Notes: generated from the sequence alone by a model not told the origin. 64,000 nt of DNA from Siphlonurus alternatus (GCA_949825025.1 OX463781.1:42711469-42775468), one strand, 5' to 3'; counted from the stretch's first letter, positions 33,817 through 46,434 are shown. Made by a program: numbers and translations.

Positions 33817-34062
33817 GGCCATAACACCAGAAATTCTCAAAAAATTTATATAGATGTTGCTAAATCTGAACAAGAAAAGCGAAGCTTATATTTATTAGGC
33901 CCAAAGCTGTACAATAATCTTCCTGATACCTTAAAACATCTACCTAGTAATCAACAGTTTAGGTCAAAACTGCTTGAATTTTTACTGCAGAACAATTTTT
34001 ATGCCATAACAAGAAAAAGAACAGCTTTAAATAATGTAAATGCTTTCCTTGTAATAGATTGA
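33817..34062 (+). pseudogene. LINE 3' end: C-terminal RT-protein fragment
   Basis: An open stretch of 81 codons ending in TGA, beginning GHNTRNSQKI and continuing LYLLGPKLYNNLPDTLK, then FRSKLLEFLL. This matches the region after the RT thumb in Jockey/CR1-like LINEs; compare YNTRNNN and FLPSSLRN in the copy at 22-23 kb. Everything upstream is missing, so it is a 5'-truncated insertion. Confidence 0.85.
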
Positions 34063-34133
34063 TTTAATAATATATATAGTAATATAATTAAGAATTAGTT
34101 TCAGATTGTTTTCTATTAATAAAAATGTTTTTG

Positions 34134-34165
<32 letters not shown>

Positions 34166-34370
34166 TTTTATTTCTTAGGTATTGTGGAATGACTAGATAA
34201 TACTATAATATGTATGATTGTAATTGTAATAATAATATAAAACTGATGATAATATGTTTTAAATTTAATGTTTCTTTTACAGGTAATGCAATACTAAAAT
34301 ATTGTAAACATGCATTTTGTACCTCACGGTTCTATATGTGCAATAAATAAATACAAATACAAATACAAAT
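34063..34370 (+). mobile_element. LINE 3' UTR with (AAATAC)n tail
   Basis: Follows the stop codon of the LINE fragment. It contains a long T run (34135-34156) and ends GCAATAAATAAATACAAATAC, a short tandem tail typical of LINEs that do not end in poly-A. Confidence 0.8.
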
Positions 34371-34379
34371 ACTACTTGT

Positions 34380-34787
34380 GGGAGGTGTGGCGCAGTGCGC
34401 TTGACCGGGTCTCGTCAGATCACCGAAGTCAAGCAACGCCGCGCGTGGTTAGTAGTTGGATGGGTGACCATTTTCAACAAAAACCACGTTTCCCACCCAG
34501 GGGTAAAACGTTGCGCTTTTCCACTATGTGGTTCCCCTGGCTTTGGACCATTGCACTTCCGGTTCATTGACAAAAGCTGTAGCGTCCATCCTGGCTGAGG
34601 TTTCCACGTTTCCCTCAGCCGCAGGCAAATGCCGGGATGGATTTGCAAGGCCGTGGCCGCCCTCGTTCCAGAAGAGCCCGCGAAACGCTCAAGTTAGGGT
34701 TTCGGAAGGTTCGGGGTTTCAAAGTAGTATGTAATTAGTAAATAGAAGTACCCAATAGGGTTTGATTAAAAACTAAAAAAAAAAATA
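34380..34787 (+). mobile_element. 5S rRNA-derived SINE
   Basis: Flanked by the 10-bp duplication TACTACTTGT (34370-34379, 34788-34797) and ending in an A-rich tail. The first ~90 bp are 5S rRNA: TCTCGTCAGATCACCGAAG, then TAGTAGTTGGATGGGTGACC, covering the internal polymerase III promoter. The tail has CTCAGCCGCAGGCAAATGCC and GGCCGTGGCCGCC, shared with the other SINEs here. It belongs to the SINE3 class. Confidence 0.9.
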
Positions 34788-34810
34788 TACTACTTGTAGG
34801 TTTTAATAAT

Positions 34811-34991
34811 AATGGGGGACATTCACAAAGCACTTTAACCCCCACTTTAGCCCCGATTTTTAACCATGGTGCTAAACATGGTACTAAATCAGGGGCTAAC
34901 CATGTTAAGCTCATAGTTTAGCACCATGTTTAGCACCAGGGTTAAAAATCGGGGCTAAAGTGGGGATCAAAGTGCTTTGTGAATGTCCCCC
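34811..34991. mobile_element. Harbinger-like hairpin MITE, copy 1
   Basis: A 181-bp near-perfect palindrome with ends GGGGGACATTCACAAAGCAC. The arms contain CTTTAGCCCCGATTTTTAAC. It is the same family as 37517-37694. Confidence 0.88.
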
Positions 34992-35223
34992 ATTAATTTA
35001 TAATTATATTTTGGGACAGTCAAACAAAGTTTTTTGGATGTGTTCAGAGGGGGTCTCTGTTATGTGTTATGATAATATTGATTATTATTTTTTTATAATT
35101 ATATTATACATATTTAAATAAATTTTGAATTTTTGACTTTTTTTAATGTAATATACAATAAAAACAATATCATTTTTTTTAAAATTTAATATAAAAATTC
35201 ATATTAATAATATTTATATATAT

Positions 35224-35227
<4 letters not shown>

Positions 35228-35311
<84 letters not shown>
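35228..35311. repeat. (TA)n microsatellite
   Basis: An 84-bp TA run. Confidence 0.98.
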
Positions 35312-35313
<2 letters not shown>

Positions 35314-36179
35314 CGTGATTCATGCTGTACAGCTTACGATCGAAATAAAAATTTGAATTTGTAAATACAGAATTAAAAAAAAATATATAAAATATAACAT
35401 GCATATATATTATTATGTATATTATAACGCTGAAAAAACAAACAAAAAACAACAACATAATTTAACTTTTCCGGTGTGATTGTTTTTATGATATATAATA
35501 ATTAATAATATATATTTCTTCATAGTTACGTACATAAAGTTTTTGTTTTAAACATGAAGTTTTGTGAGCTCATAAAAAAACACGAGAAGTTTATACAAAC
35601 GGGTGTTACATCGTTTTGTTGTACGAACGATTCGAGATGATTAATTTACGATGTTAGAGAGAAAGCAAGCGAGGCGTAATATAAAGTGGTTGAGTTGCTG
35701 CAGTCTCACTTTGGCTTCTGAATCGTTGGGATTCCTTCAGTCTCTCTGTTTTGTCGTAACAATTAAACGTTACATCATTGTATTGATTACAATGTTGAAC
35801 ATCCACCATGTATAAAGAGAGAAAGTTAGTATTCTGATTAATTAATATTATATATAAAGTTTAATATTGTATTAATAATTTGTTTAGTATAATATAATTA
35901 TGATGTTTTTAATATTAATTACAAACTGAATAAAATATTTTAATATAATAATAATTGTAGGAGATTATATAAAGTTACATAATTATTAATTGAAATGAAA
36001 TTTTAAGTATACATATAACAGCAATATATATATATTATATGTATAGTTTGTTAAATGTTTGATTCATGTGTGTTTAATCTTTTAATACTTGTAATGTATT
36101 AATGAAATAAAGAATAATAAATGTATTAAACGTATATAAAATTTAACGATTGACCTCAGTTGCTAAGCGAGTCAAAGGA

Positions 36180-36505
36180 AATTTCTGCCAGACGGAATCG
36201 AATGAAATAAATTTTAAATATTCGAGAATGCTCTAAAACCCATGCAATCGCTTATATGGTTTGAGCATATTCAATTTGAGCAGATTCAAGGGAGCGGTTT
36301 CCTCTTAATAGCTCAATTTCCGGTTCCCGTCCATAAGGCCAATGTTAAACTTCTACCTCAGTTTTCTCAAAACTTATAAGACCGATTCACTTCAAAATTT
36401 ACATGCCATGCCACCTATTGATGGTGAGTTCTAAGTTCTATGCAAATCTTGTAGCATTTAAGGGGGTCGATTCCGATCGAGATCTCAAAATCTCAATCAA
36501 CTGCC
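36180..36505 (+). repeat. Dispersed repeat, copy 1
   Basis: It shares ordered blocks with 58688-58945: GACGGAATC..AATGAAATAAATTTT, GTCCATAAGGCCAATGTTAA, GAGTTCTAAGTTCTATGCAA and GATTCCGAT. No coding capacity and no clear ends were seen. Confidence 0.7.
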
Positions 36506-37516
36506 ATATATATGATATGAGGTCAATCCTTAATACACAATCACACATATTATTATAATATAATTATAATAACAAAGTATTCAAATATTATAATCGAGAA
36601 GAATATTTATATTCAATATTTAAGTTTGCTGGTTCAATATAATTACTATATAATTATTAATTATGGTTATATTATATGAAAAATTTGCAATTAAGTAACA
36701 AAATATAGTAAATTTGTCATTTGCAAGTACATACAACATTATTAATATTTTAAAATTATAATCTTATAAAGCAGTGGAATCGTTTAATTATGTTTATATA
36801 TATTATATAATAAAATATAGAAGGTTATGTAATAAATCCCTGAATTATTATATTATAATATGTAGGGTTAATTAATTTATTATTTTATTTAGATTATTAA
36901 ATGTAGGTTACATATACTTCAGCCCTTTATTTACTTATTTAACTATAATGGAATTGCCCATATGTATTTATTGAGGGTGATTATTGATGTATATAATATT
37001 GTATTATAATGCCATGTGTATATCCTTATAATATATTATACTGTATATATAATATAGTAGGCAAATTCATGCTGCAGCATTATACAAGTGCGCAAGTATA
37101 TACGTACAGTATATACAGTACATACAGAGTACTGTACAACGAGCGTGCAGACTTTTACGATAACTTTCATGCAGAAGGGTATATAATATTATTATTGTAA
37201 GACTGCAGGTATTGTTTCCAACATTGCGTGTATGCTATAATGTTTTACATCAAATTAAACTCATTCCATTATATAATATACATTAACATGTACAAATTTA
37301 CGTGCTTAACATAAATTTGTTTTTCAGCAATAAAATTTTTACCCTTTTAACATTTTTTTTACTTATCTAATCACAATATACTATTAAATATATTTTACAA
37401 CAAAGTAAAAAAAAAAAAAAAAAACAATACTTCATGCGTCAGAGTTTTTTTTTTCTTTTTATTATAAATTATAATATACGACTTGGCACAATACCAAAGA
37501 AAAAAATAGGCATATT

Positions 37517-37694
37517 GGGGGACATTCACAAAGCACTTTAACCCCCAATTTAGCCCCGATTTTTAACCCTGGTGCTAAAAATGGTGTTAAGCAATTAGCT
37601 TAACATGGTTAGCCCCTGGTTTAGTACCATGTTTAGTACCAGGGTTAAAAATCGGGGCTAAAGTGGGGGTTAAAGTGCTTTGTGAATGTCCCCC
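37517..37694. mobile_element. Harbinger-like hairpin MITE, copy 2
   Basis: A 178-bp near-perfect palindrome of the same family as 34811-34991, flanked by a 3-bp duplication ATT (37514-37516, 37695-37697). A 3-bp duplication and GG-rich ends fit PIF/Harbinger elements. Confidence 0.88.
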
Positions 37695-37866
37695 ATTATC
37701 TTTTATTTGTCTCCTAATTCTCTCCCTTTTCCTGCCTATAAAGTATGAAAAAAAAAAATAATTTCATTTGTTTGTAATTCTAAATTTCTTTTGCAGGCAA
37801 GAAAAAAAAAATAAGGCCAAAAATACTGGTTGAAAGTGGTTGTGTGTCAACAGTCAACAAAATGAG

Positions 37867-37870
<4 letters not shown>

Positions 37871-37942
<72 letters not shown>
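37871..37942. repeat. (GA)n microsatellite
   Basis: A 72-bp GA run, the last long GA tract in the window. Confidence 0.98.
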
Positions 37943-37948
<6 letters not shown>

Positions 37949-38364
37949 CAAAAGGCTTCCTCATTCGATGTCATCATACACAAGAATGAGAAGTTCAAAT
38001 CAATCAACTTCTTCCATCAGCAGCAGTAGCAAGAGATCGTGCAATGTGACTTATACATCAGCAGCAGCTCGGTTAAATGCTGTGTTATGATAAAATACCA
38101 CTTTATAATACCTTGCCAATGAAAAACATACATTAACCTTGATGAGGAATACGTGTTCAATTTTTTTATAAAACAATATTTTTTTTTATCATGCTGCATT
38201 TGTATAATAACGTATATAATATTTTTTATTATTTAAAATATTAAATATAATATTTAAAATTTAATGTAATATATATTATCATAGAGAGTTGAATAGACAA
38301 TAAATATTTATTTTTATTAAGTCATATAATATTTAAAATAACTCTGGGAATAATTCATTCTTTT

Positions 38365-38374
38365 ATTATATATA

Positions 38375-38428
<54 letters not shown>
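38365..38428. repeat. (TA)n microsatellite
   Basis: A TA run with one TT break. Confidence 0.97.
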
Positions 38429-38431
<3 letters not shown>

Positions 38432-39782
38432 TATCCATTTTAGTTGATAATATGTTTTTTTTTTTTATATCATGCATGAATAGATATAAATTGATGGATG
38501 GATTTGAGCACCTCGATATTAAATTTATTTTATTACAAATTATTTTGCTGTATTGCATTATAGCTCATAGGCTTCGTGAATGATAATTATAATTGTGAAT
38601 TATATATTATTATCATTACACTGCATGAATAATAAAAACAAAAAGTTAATATAGCAAGGCATGCATGCATATATTATTATAATTAATTAAAGTATAAATT
38701 AATATGAAAGATATAAAATCATCGACATATACTAATTTATGGTATAAAAAGACAATTCATATTTCTTTTACAATAATTATGAACTCTCAAATTAATTAAC
38801 TCCTTTCAGCTCATTTTTAATTCACAATAATATAAATTTTAAATACCTTTTATAAAAATAAAAATCAATCCTTTTGCAAAAGCAGTAGCTTTTTTTTTTT
38901 TTCCACTACAAAAAAGTCTGGAAATGTAATAAATATAAAAGCGAGATGAAAGTTAGGGTGCAAAGGGCGAGGGGGAGAAGAACACGTCTACAATTTCCGC
39001 GGGAGGAGCTCACAGCTTCCGCTTTCGTTTCTTCTCAGAGAGCGCCGCAGCAGCAGAAAGCAGTTGTTGCCGCGAGTGAGAAGGAAGGGGGGGGGGGGGG
39101 GATGCAATCGAAGTTGGGGCGAGGCCGGATGATATGATCAACATCAACACCCGACACGCAAAACCCTCTTCAACATTGTGGACGATCAGGGCCGTCCCAT
39201 GCGCACGGTGCATACGTTTAATTTTTTCTGCTCTATTATAGAGTTTTCCGTAAATTAATAGCCACGGCTTAGAAAAGCTGCGCAGAAACGAGTTTTAAAT
39301 GTTAGTAGTCTACTGCGCATGGCTCTGCGAAGTGTGCATGATAAAAAAGCTTGAATCCAAATGAAGCTGCGCAAACGCTAGGTGACTAATCTGCGCACAG
39401 CCAATAGCAACTTTGTATGCTTTATGAACAAAGATACGAACTTCTACCCCAGATTGCTTGCGAATTGCAGTGTTTAAAAATTCTTTTAATACGTTACTGC
39501 AACCGGTTTGGCTTGTAGTATTGCAAATAAATATCAAATTTGAGATGAGATAAAAAGCAACGTTCTCGCTAATGTTGAACAAAAATTCTGCTCCGGTAGG
39601 GGCCCCTCGTGCAGCAAAACAGCTGTTTTGAGCTCACTAAGTGACGTCACCTTGGGTGTTTTTGGCCAAAATGCGCAGATCAGTCCAAATTCGTAGGGCT
39701 GATGGACCTATCTATTATAGTTGTATCATGGTGGACGATTCAGTTGGCAAAATAAAAAATATATATATCGTAATATTTTGTA
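38429..39782. other. Mixed-composition region, no gene recognised
   Basis: 38940-39150 is GC-rich (GAGCGCCGCAGCAGCAGAAA, poly-G at 39088-39101). 39150-39740 is unusually complex for this window (GCTGCGCAAACGCTAGGTGA) and probably belongs to a transposon whose ends I could not define. Confidence 0.4.
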
Positions 39783-40364
39783 TATAGCGTTTGCTTGGCT
39801 TTGTTGTTGTTTACATTCAGCAGTAGGTACTGAGAGGGAACTGGAATCACTTGATTTATTCCTCCTAATTTAACATATTTTAATTTTTTTTTAACAATAA
39901 TATATACGTAAGAAATAAATGTACATAACTTGAACATATACATTTTTTTTATTTTACCTAGTTTCTTTATCATTACTTTTTGTTGTTCCGTTTCCCCCTC
40001 GTATTCAAAAGTCCGCGGGGAAAGCAATGGCCGGTGATTGGCTGAATTTTTTTAAGAATCTTAGGGTCAATATCAGTGCATAAGTGTCGTAAAATGGTCA
40101 TTATTGACGTGAAATTTGGAGTCGATTTACATTTTATTTATTGATTTATTGTATTTTTCACAGATATCATTGGCAAATATTGTATTTTTTTCCATTTACT
40201 TGACATCTCAATCTCTCAAATAACATAATTGTCAAATGTACCACGATTGTCATATCGCAGAAAATAAATAGTTTTTGGTATGCTACTACCATGTTAAATA
40301 GGTGCTTTTTGCCTACATTCACGTGACGTCATATTTTTGTGACGTATGGTGAAAGACCCGTATA
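39783..40364 (+). repeat. 0.58-kb dispersed repeat, copy A
   Basis: Runs from ATAGCGTTTGCTTGGC to GAAAGACCCGTAT. It is nearly identical to copy C (46435-47015) and to the inverted copy B (42871-43754). It has no coding capacity. Weak inverted ends (ATAGCG.. / ATACGGG..) suggest a non-autonomous DNA element, but no superfamily is clear. Confidence 0.88.
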
Positions 40365-42784
40365 CTGAACAAAATAAATGAAGATAAAATATAATAATAA
40401 TCGATTATGATAAAAAAAAATATATGCGATATTCTGTATTATTATTATTATATGTATTTATGATCCCACATAAAACATTTTTCGCTCTAATGCATTTCTT
40501 TTTGTAAAAATATGCATTTCTAACACATTAAAAAGCAGTCTAAATATTTTCAGGCACATTTCTGAACATTTCTATCATAAATTTTGTGACTTTTCACACT
40601 TTCCAAGGGTTTTCTGTTCCTTTGTTTACCGTTCTATGATATTTCTGTTCAATTATTATAAAATAAATAAAATAAATTCTTTTTCGTAGAATATATTTGG
40701 AATGTGTAAAAGATATTCCAAATGTGTTCTGTTTTATTTAAAGAAGAAAATTCAAGCAGAAAATATTTAGAATTAGGGGAAAAAAATTATGAAGGATACA
40801 AAAGTAGGGCCATAAAATATGAAAAATAAAATAGAATATCTTTAGAACTAACATTGTAAGAGCATATTTTTTTAGGTGTACTCTTCTAAATATTTTCCAT
40901 TATGGATTTATTCAGGAATAACATGGTAGAAATATTTTTGAATGGTACATAAATTATATTTCATTGAAAAAAAAAAAAAAATGCAATTAATCTAAAATTG
41001 TTATACAACATAGAAAAATTTCAGATATATAATATATAATTTTGTTTATATCAGCTCATAATTATATTCTTTTATTTCCATGGCACTAATTGAAAATTGC
41101 AATCTACGGTATTGTTGAATATTTAACTGTGTCATACATGTGTACTAATGTGTACAATAATGTATCAATAAATCAATAAATTTAATATTGTATATTGATA
41201 TATTATTGTATATATATTATATTGATCGATCATTAATTGTTTATATATATATTGATCATTGCATTTATATCATTTGATATATATATATACATATATATAT
41301 ATATATTATATATGTATATTATATATATAATATTATGTATATAATTATATATGTAATTAGAATTTTTAGACCCCCTTCCCCTCTATATTATTTTTTACTG
41401 GATTATTTATGATGGGTCGGCAAGGTGTGCATTCAATAATTGTTTGCTATAATTAACGTATAATTATAATAATAATTAATATATTTTAATAAAGCTAAAC
41501 TTAAATTTTAAACATGTTTATAAATTTAATGCATTAATAACAATTTTTCATATTAAATTTAATTTTGAAAAATCATTTGACTGATAATTATTATAATAAT
41601 ATAATTAATTAATGCACTGATCAGATTCAAATGATTTTTATACTTTCGTTCAAGAGTCTTAATTAAATTATGATGGAGAATTAAGTAAAAACCTTTTTGC
41701 ATATTTTTTATATAATACGTACACGCGCGGTATATTATATTGTATAATCATCTCAGCAGAGATCTGAAGTTATCAGTTTGAATTTTCCCACCCCTCAAGA
41801 AACTTCTAACTTATATGCCTCTCTTTTTCCTTCTTCTTACATGCGAGCGTGCGTGTCCTAGGGGGTTAGACGTCGGTGTCAGGTAGGAAAAAAAAACGTT
41901 AGAATTGAAAGTTAGGCAGGGCTGCAGGTTCAAATCTCGGTGACTTCAAAAATAAAAAATAGTCAGTTTAATATTTTTAAATTTTTAAAACATGCAAATT
42001 ATTAAGAAAAAATTGAGGAATTGAGTGGTGTAACTTACATTACAATTATTGCTAATGCAAATGAGCTATAATTGATTTTAAACAATACAGCCATGAATAG
42101 AATATATATAGAATTTAAATAAATATATAAATATAATAATAAATTCTTCAAAATGAAGAAAGAAATATTGTAGAAGAGTTTGTTTTATGGTTAAAGGAAG
42201 TAATAAATCAGCACCATAAATGAATAAGAAATGTAGTAGAATAGAATTTATTCTACATCATTTCTACCAATGTTAAAAATGTGAAGACATCTAAAACATT
42301 TCTTATTGAAACAAAGAAATGTTTTAGAATAAAGTTCTAACACATTTCTTTTATAATAAAAAGAAATGTGATAGAAGGAAAAAAGTTTTATGTGGGATGT
42401 TCAGGCGAAAGAACATTATTTCTCTATTTCATATTTTAGTTTGGCTGTTATACTGTTAAAATTTACAATCAATAAAACAACCAAATATGTTGTATAATAT
42501 ATTATATATCGTAATTATAATATTAAACTGTGAGATTTATATATGGGACTTGTGAGAGTGGACTTGAATTTTTTTTCTAAGATTCCGCTAAAAATATATA
42601 AACTAAAGTATATTTATATAGTTCGGTGGCTAAAAACTAACCAAGAAAATCAAAAAATTTTACATACAGAGACATCTAGTGACCAAATTATAAACTATTT
42701 CTAGTTTCACTGAAAAGAGATGGCGCATTTATTTAAAATTTAAAACACCGTGTACGTTCAGAGACAATACAGAGACCTCCATGT
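40365..42784. other. AT-rich stretch, no gene
   Basis: 40480-40930 and 42160-42400 repeat words such as AGAAATGT and AACATTTCT in both orientations, suggesting decayed repeats. 41810-41950 has the tRNA-like fragment. No exon was seen. Confidence 0.4.
41857..41945 (+). other. tRNA-like fragment, possible SINE relic
   Basis: CTAGGGGGTTAGACGTCGG followed about 65 bp later by a B-box-like GGTTCAAATCTCGG. The two are further apart than in a tRNA gene, and no acceptor stem pairs, so a decayed tRNA-derived SINE is likelier than a working gene. Confidence 0.3.
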
Positions 42785-42870
42785 CTTTTTTTTTTTTTTT
42801 TTTTTACAAGGATACACCCCTAAGAGCTTACAGCTCGCGGCGGGGTACTGGTACATAAGGTAGGGAACGG

Positions 42871-43754
42871 ATACGGGTCTTTCACCCATTGAGCTCTATA
42901 CAAGGCTAGAGGGCTAATCAGCTGTTTTAGGCGCGCACGGCGTCTGGGAGGAAAGTGGGTGGTGGTCGGTGCTATCGAATGCCTGGTTGACCAACCTAAG
43001 AAAGTTTCCTTATAAAATAAATATTAAAAGTTACACTGCAGTTGGCAATTCTGAGGAGAATACGTTGGAATGTGTGACGAAAGCGCAATCTCCCACCCAC
43101 TTTCTCCCGCCGGACCGTGCGCACAGTTTAACATTGAGAAGTATAGGGCATTATCCCTCTAGCCTTGTATAGAGCTCAATGCTTTCACCATACGTCACAA
43201 AAATATGATGTCCCGTGAATGTAGGCAAAAAGCACCTATTTAACATGGTAGTAGCATACCAAAAACTATTTATTTTCTGCGATATGACAATCGTGATATT
43301 TTTGACAATTATTTTATTTGATAGATTGAGATGTCAAGTAAATGGAAAAAAATACAATATTTGCCAATGATATCTGTGAAAAATACAATAAATCATTAAA
43401 TAAAATGTAAATCGACTCCAAATTTCACGTCAATAATGACCATTTTACGACACTTATGCACTGATATTGACCCTAAGATTCTTAAAAAAATTCAGCCAAT
43501 CACCGGCCATTGCTTTCCCCGCGGACTTTTGAATACGAGGGGGAAACGGAACAACAAAAAGTAATGATAATTAAACTAGGTAAAATAAAAAAAATGTATA
43601 TGTTCAAGTTATGTATATTTATTTCTTACGTATATATTATTGTTAAAAAAAAATTAAAATATGTTAAATTAGGAGGAATAAATTAAGTGATTCCAGTTCC
43701 CTCTCTCAGTACCTTCTGCTGAATGTAAACAACAACAAAGCCAAGCAAACGCTA
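42871..43754 (-). repeat. 0.58-kb dispersed repeat, copy B (inverted, interrupted)
   Basis: The same repeat as copies A and C, on the opposite strand, split by the 295-bp element at 42887-43181. It is itself inserted in a SINE, whose body resumes on both sides (43755 onward and before 42871). Confidence 0.88.
42887..43181. mobile_element. 295-bp element with 27-bp perfect TIRs inside a repeat copy
   Basis: The 27-bp inverted ends (42887-42913 and 43155-43181) begin CATTGAGCTCTATACAAGGC and match perfectly. An 8-bp duplication CTTTCACC flanks it at 42879-42886 and 43182-43189. The two uninterrupted copies of the host repeat (near 40350 and 47005) show the empty site with a single CTTTCACC, which proves insertion. 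The 8-bp duplication fits hAT or P-type elements. Confidence 0.94.
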
Positions 43755-44104
43755 TATAGTGGCCACGGCCTGCATGCTTACGCGTCCCAGTATTCGCTGC
43801 ACTGAGGTGAGACTGAGGGAACCGTGGAAAACCTCCGTCAGGATGGACACCTACTTTTTCTCAATGGACCAAAGCGATATCCAAAGCCTGAGGAACCACA
43901 CACAAGTGCATCACTACACTGGGTGGAAAGCGAGATGAAATTTACCCCGCAGGGAGGGAGCAACGTATTTTTTACTTGAAACGGTCAACCATCCAAGTAC
44001 ACCGATTGGCTATTATATCTCGGATGACGTCACTGATGATGAAACCAACGGTGATTGGTCGATAGTAGTGTGGCCACTCGGAATTCCGGTGGAACTAAGA
44101 GTCA

Positions 44105-44622
44105 TGCGTTCGAGGTGACTGTCCAACCCAGTCCGGACCGTCTAAAATCGTTTTTTTACAGTCGGACTGCCGTCCATTTCCCCTCCTTACCTCCCCTCTC
44201 ATGACGTCACTTCCGCAGTCCGGCCGGTGTTGAGCGGTCCAGCTAAAAAGTCGGACGAGTCCCTCTATAGTCGGACTGTAGAACTAAACTGAACAACGAA
44301 ATGCGTCGCAATACTCGAAATACGCAATGTTTTGGTAATTTTGGCGCAATCCTTGGGCGGGACGAGATACATGCACCTTTTCTCTATTAATTGCAGCGAT
44401 CTACAGCAGCAGGCTCCATTTCTACTGTACCAAAAAGTACTGTACGCTCCCTTTCACGCGCCCGACAGCTGATAGCAGTCGATCCGTCGGACTGCGCGTT
44501 TTTTCTTCAAAACCAGACAGTGACGTAAATATGACGTTTCAGACCACGTGACCAAAATATGCCGCCATTTTCACAGACCAGTCCGGACAGGGTTGGACAG
44601 TCACCTCGAACGTACTCTAAAT
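44105..44622. mobile_element. DNA-transposon remnant with GTTCGAGGTGACTGTCCAAC ends
   Basis: Inverted ends GTTCGAGGTGACTGTCCAAC (left) and GTTGGACAGTCACCTCGAAC (right), followed internally by CCAGTCCGGAC on both sides. The 0.5-kb interior is relatively GC-rich, with repeated GTCGGACTG. No open frame and no clear target duplication were seen. Confidence 0.8.
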
Positions 44623-45162
44623 TCAAGGTTCTTCAAATTCCTACCCATATAAGACACGGCCGGAGGTCTCTGTAGGGTCTCTGGTGTTCTGGTGTACGTT
44701 CTCTGCACCGTGTATACTAAAATAAAATAATAATAATTTTATGCAGTTGAATAATTTTAATACAAATTAAAAAAATCATGCAGGAGAAAATACTTAATTG
44801 CACGTGTACGGATAAAAACTAATATAAAGATTGATGTTTAAATTTTGTTCTCTATATCTATAGCTCTTTTGTTACATTATAATTATTACCATGAAATATT
44901 TGTTATAAATTTTCTAAATAAAAGAAGACGCTGATGGGATCGAGAAAGATATAGTAAATTTGTAATTTATAATGTACTGTGAATATAGATTTGTGTTAAT
45001 TGTTGTAAGATTGTGATCATATGAAAATTCTTGGAATTCTATCATTATTTTTGCCAAAAAGTAAAATAAATTTACATGTTGCCAGAGCTATATTATATAT
45101 AGCTAGCTCAATTAATTAAGGCTCGGACTGGCCATAATAAGGCTGCGTCGGGGATCGATCGA

Positions 45163-45164
<2 letters not shown>

Positions 45165-45207
<43 letters not shown>

Positions 45208-45208
45208 A
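45165..45208. repeat. (TA)n(TG)n compound microsatellite
   Basis: A TA run passing into a short TG run. Confidence 0.97.
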
Positions 45209-45760
45209 AAAACAATTAATGGTTATGATCTGATATATATAATATAAGTTGATTATAAGCATACATGGTTAAAACTTACCAAATATTTTAAGAAATTCTC
45301 GGCGGGAGCTAACCCGCCGGCCCACGCTGTCTTAATTGCTTGGACTCTATAATATACGAACAGTACAAACGCGCCAAAAGAAGAGAAAAAAAAAAAAAAA
45401 AAAAAAAAAAAAACAGCATGTGGAAGGAAGATTTTTGCGGCATATATATATATATATATGTGTTATATTTTGTGATTTTCATTTTAAGACGTTAAAAAGC
45501 ATAAAAAGGTGAACAATAATGTTACATAAGGTTAAATAGAATTAAAAGTCATTTACATTATTTTAGTGTTATTTGAATTTTATAATTATACTGGGACCAA
45601 AATGATGCGGCTCGTCGATCGATCAAAATTTCGGACAATTGCTGCATGCAGTGCTGTGTTTTAATTAATTGTGACGATCGATCGAGTGTATGTCTGAACT
45701 TATTAATTCGGTGACTTCAAGCATTAAATTTTTACGTGTTAATGAGTGTATAATTATTAA

Positions 45761-46148
45761 GGTAGAGATAACGTCGAACAGCTGTTCGACGTAATCCCCT
45801 TTGATTAACATGTAAACCTTAGCAAATTGACAAAAATTCTGAAATTTTTTTGAGAGGCAGATATTAGTGCCTAAAAGCCATAGCAAAAGTTTCAAAAACA
45901 TTTAACGAGCCGATTTTTTTAAATTAATTTTTTAGTTTTGCTCTCCATCATGGGAAAGCCCTATGCTGAAAATTAAAAAAATTAATTAAAAAAAATCGGC
46001 TCGTTAAATCGTTTTGCAATTTTTTTTATGGCTTTTAGGCACTAATATCTGCCTCTCATAAAAAATTCAGAATTTTTGTCAATTTGCTAAGGTTTACATG
46101 TTAATCAAAGGGCATTACGTCGATCAGCTGTTCGGCGTTATCTCTACC
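45761..46148. mobile_element. TTAA-flanked hairpin MITE
   Basis: A 388-bp palindrome between TTAA sites at 45757-45760 and 46149-46152, with ends GGTAGAGATAACGTCGAACA. The arms run to a short central loop near 45955. Its termini resemble those of the 63349-63688 element, but its core differs. Confidence 0.85.
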
Positions 46149-46434
46149 TTAAGGAACCTAAAATTAAGGGAAGTCCAAAATCATGATGTGCAGTACCACT
46201 ACGCCGGTAAGTACAAAATTTTGATTATTTTCTGGTGTGCATATTATAATATGTATATATTTATTATTTGAAAATAAAAGTCTCTATTATACTGAGAGAG
46301 AGATATATCGCTCGTCGTGAGGCAATTAATTTATCATCGCGTCCGATTTTCGTGTTTTTAAATCCATATATTGCACGTACGTATGCGTACGTATGTTGCA
46401 CGTGTATCACTAGCTGATATATATATATGTTTCA

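Larger units (their letters stand above)
34992..37516. other. AT-rich stretch, no gene
   Basis: Apart from the listed TA tract and dispersed repeat, only the patch at 35560-35830 (GAACGATTCGAGATG, CTTTGGCTTCTGAATCGTTG) is of mixed composition. Nothing was recognised. Confidence 0.4.
42785..44000 (-). mobile_element. SINE (minus strand), split by repeat copy B
   Basis: The plus-strand poly-T at 42786-42805 is its poly-A tail. Before the tail, the minus-strand body reads GCGAGCTGTAAGCTCTTAGG. Beyond copy B it resumes at 43755 with GGCCGTGGCCAC and TTCCCTCAGTCTCACCTCAG. The same order of blocks occurs in the plus-strand copy at 61190-61475, so copy B interrupted a once continuous element. The 5' boundary is uncertain. 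Confidence 0.75.

Noticed and set aside
34385..34475. A functional 5S rRNA gene
   Set aside because: Similarity stops after the internal promoter and continues into a SINE body with an A-rich tail and target duplication; the 3' part of 5S rRNA is missing.
34310..34734. Several 60-90 residue frames near 34.5 kb
   Set aside because: They lie in the 5S-derived SINE and are shared with other SINE copies only as non-coding sequence.
42741..44710. An outer transposon bounded by ACAGAGACCTCC / GGAGGTCTCTGT
   Set aside because: The inverted 12-mers are clear, but flanking similarity is patchy and no target duplication or family could be defined, so I did not call an element.
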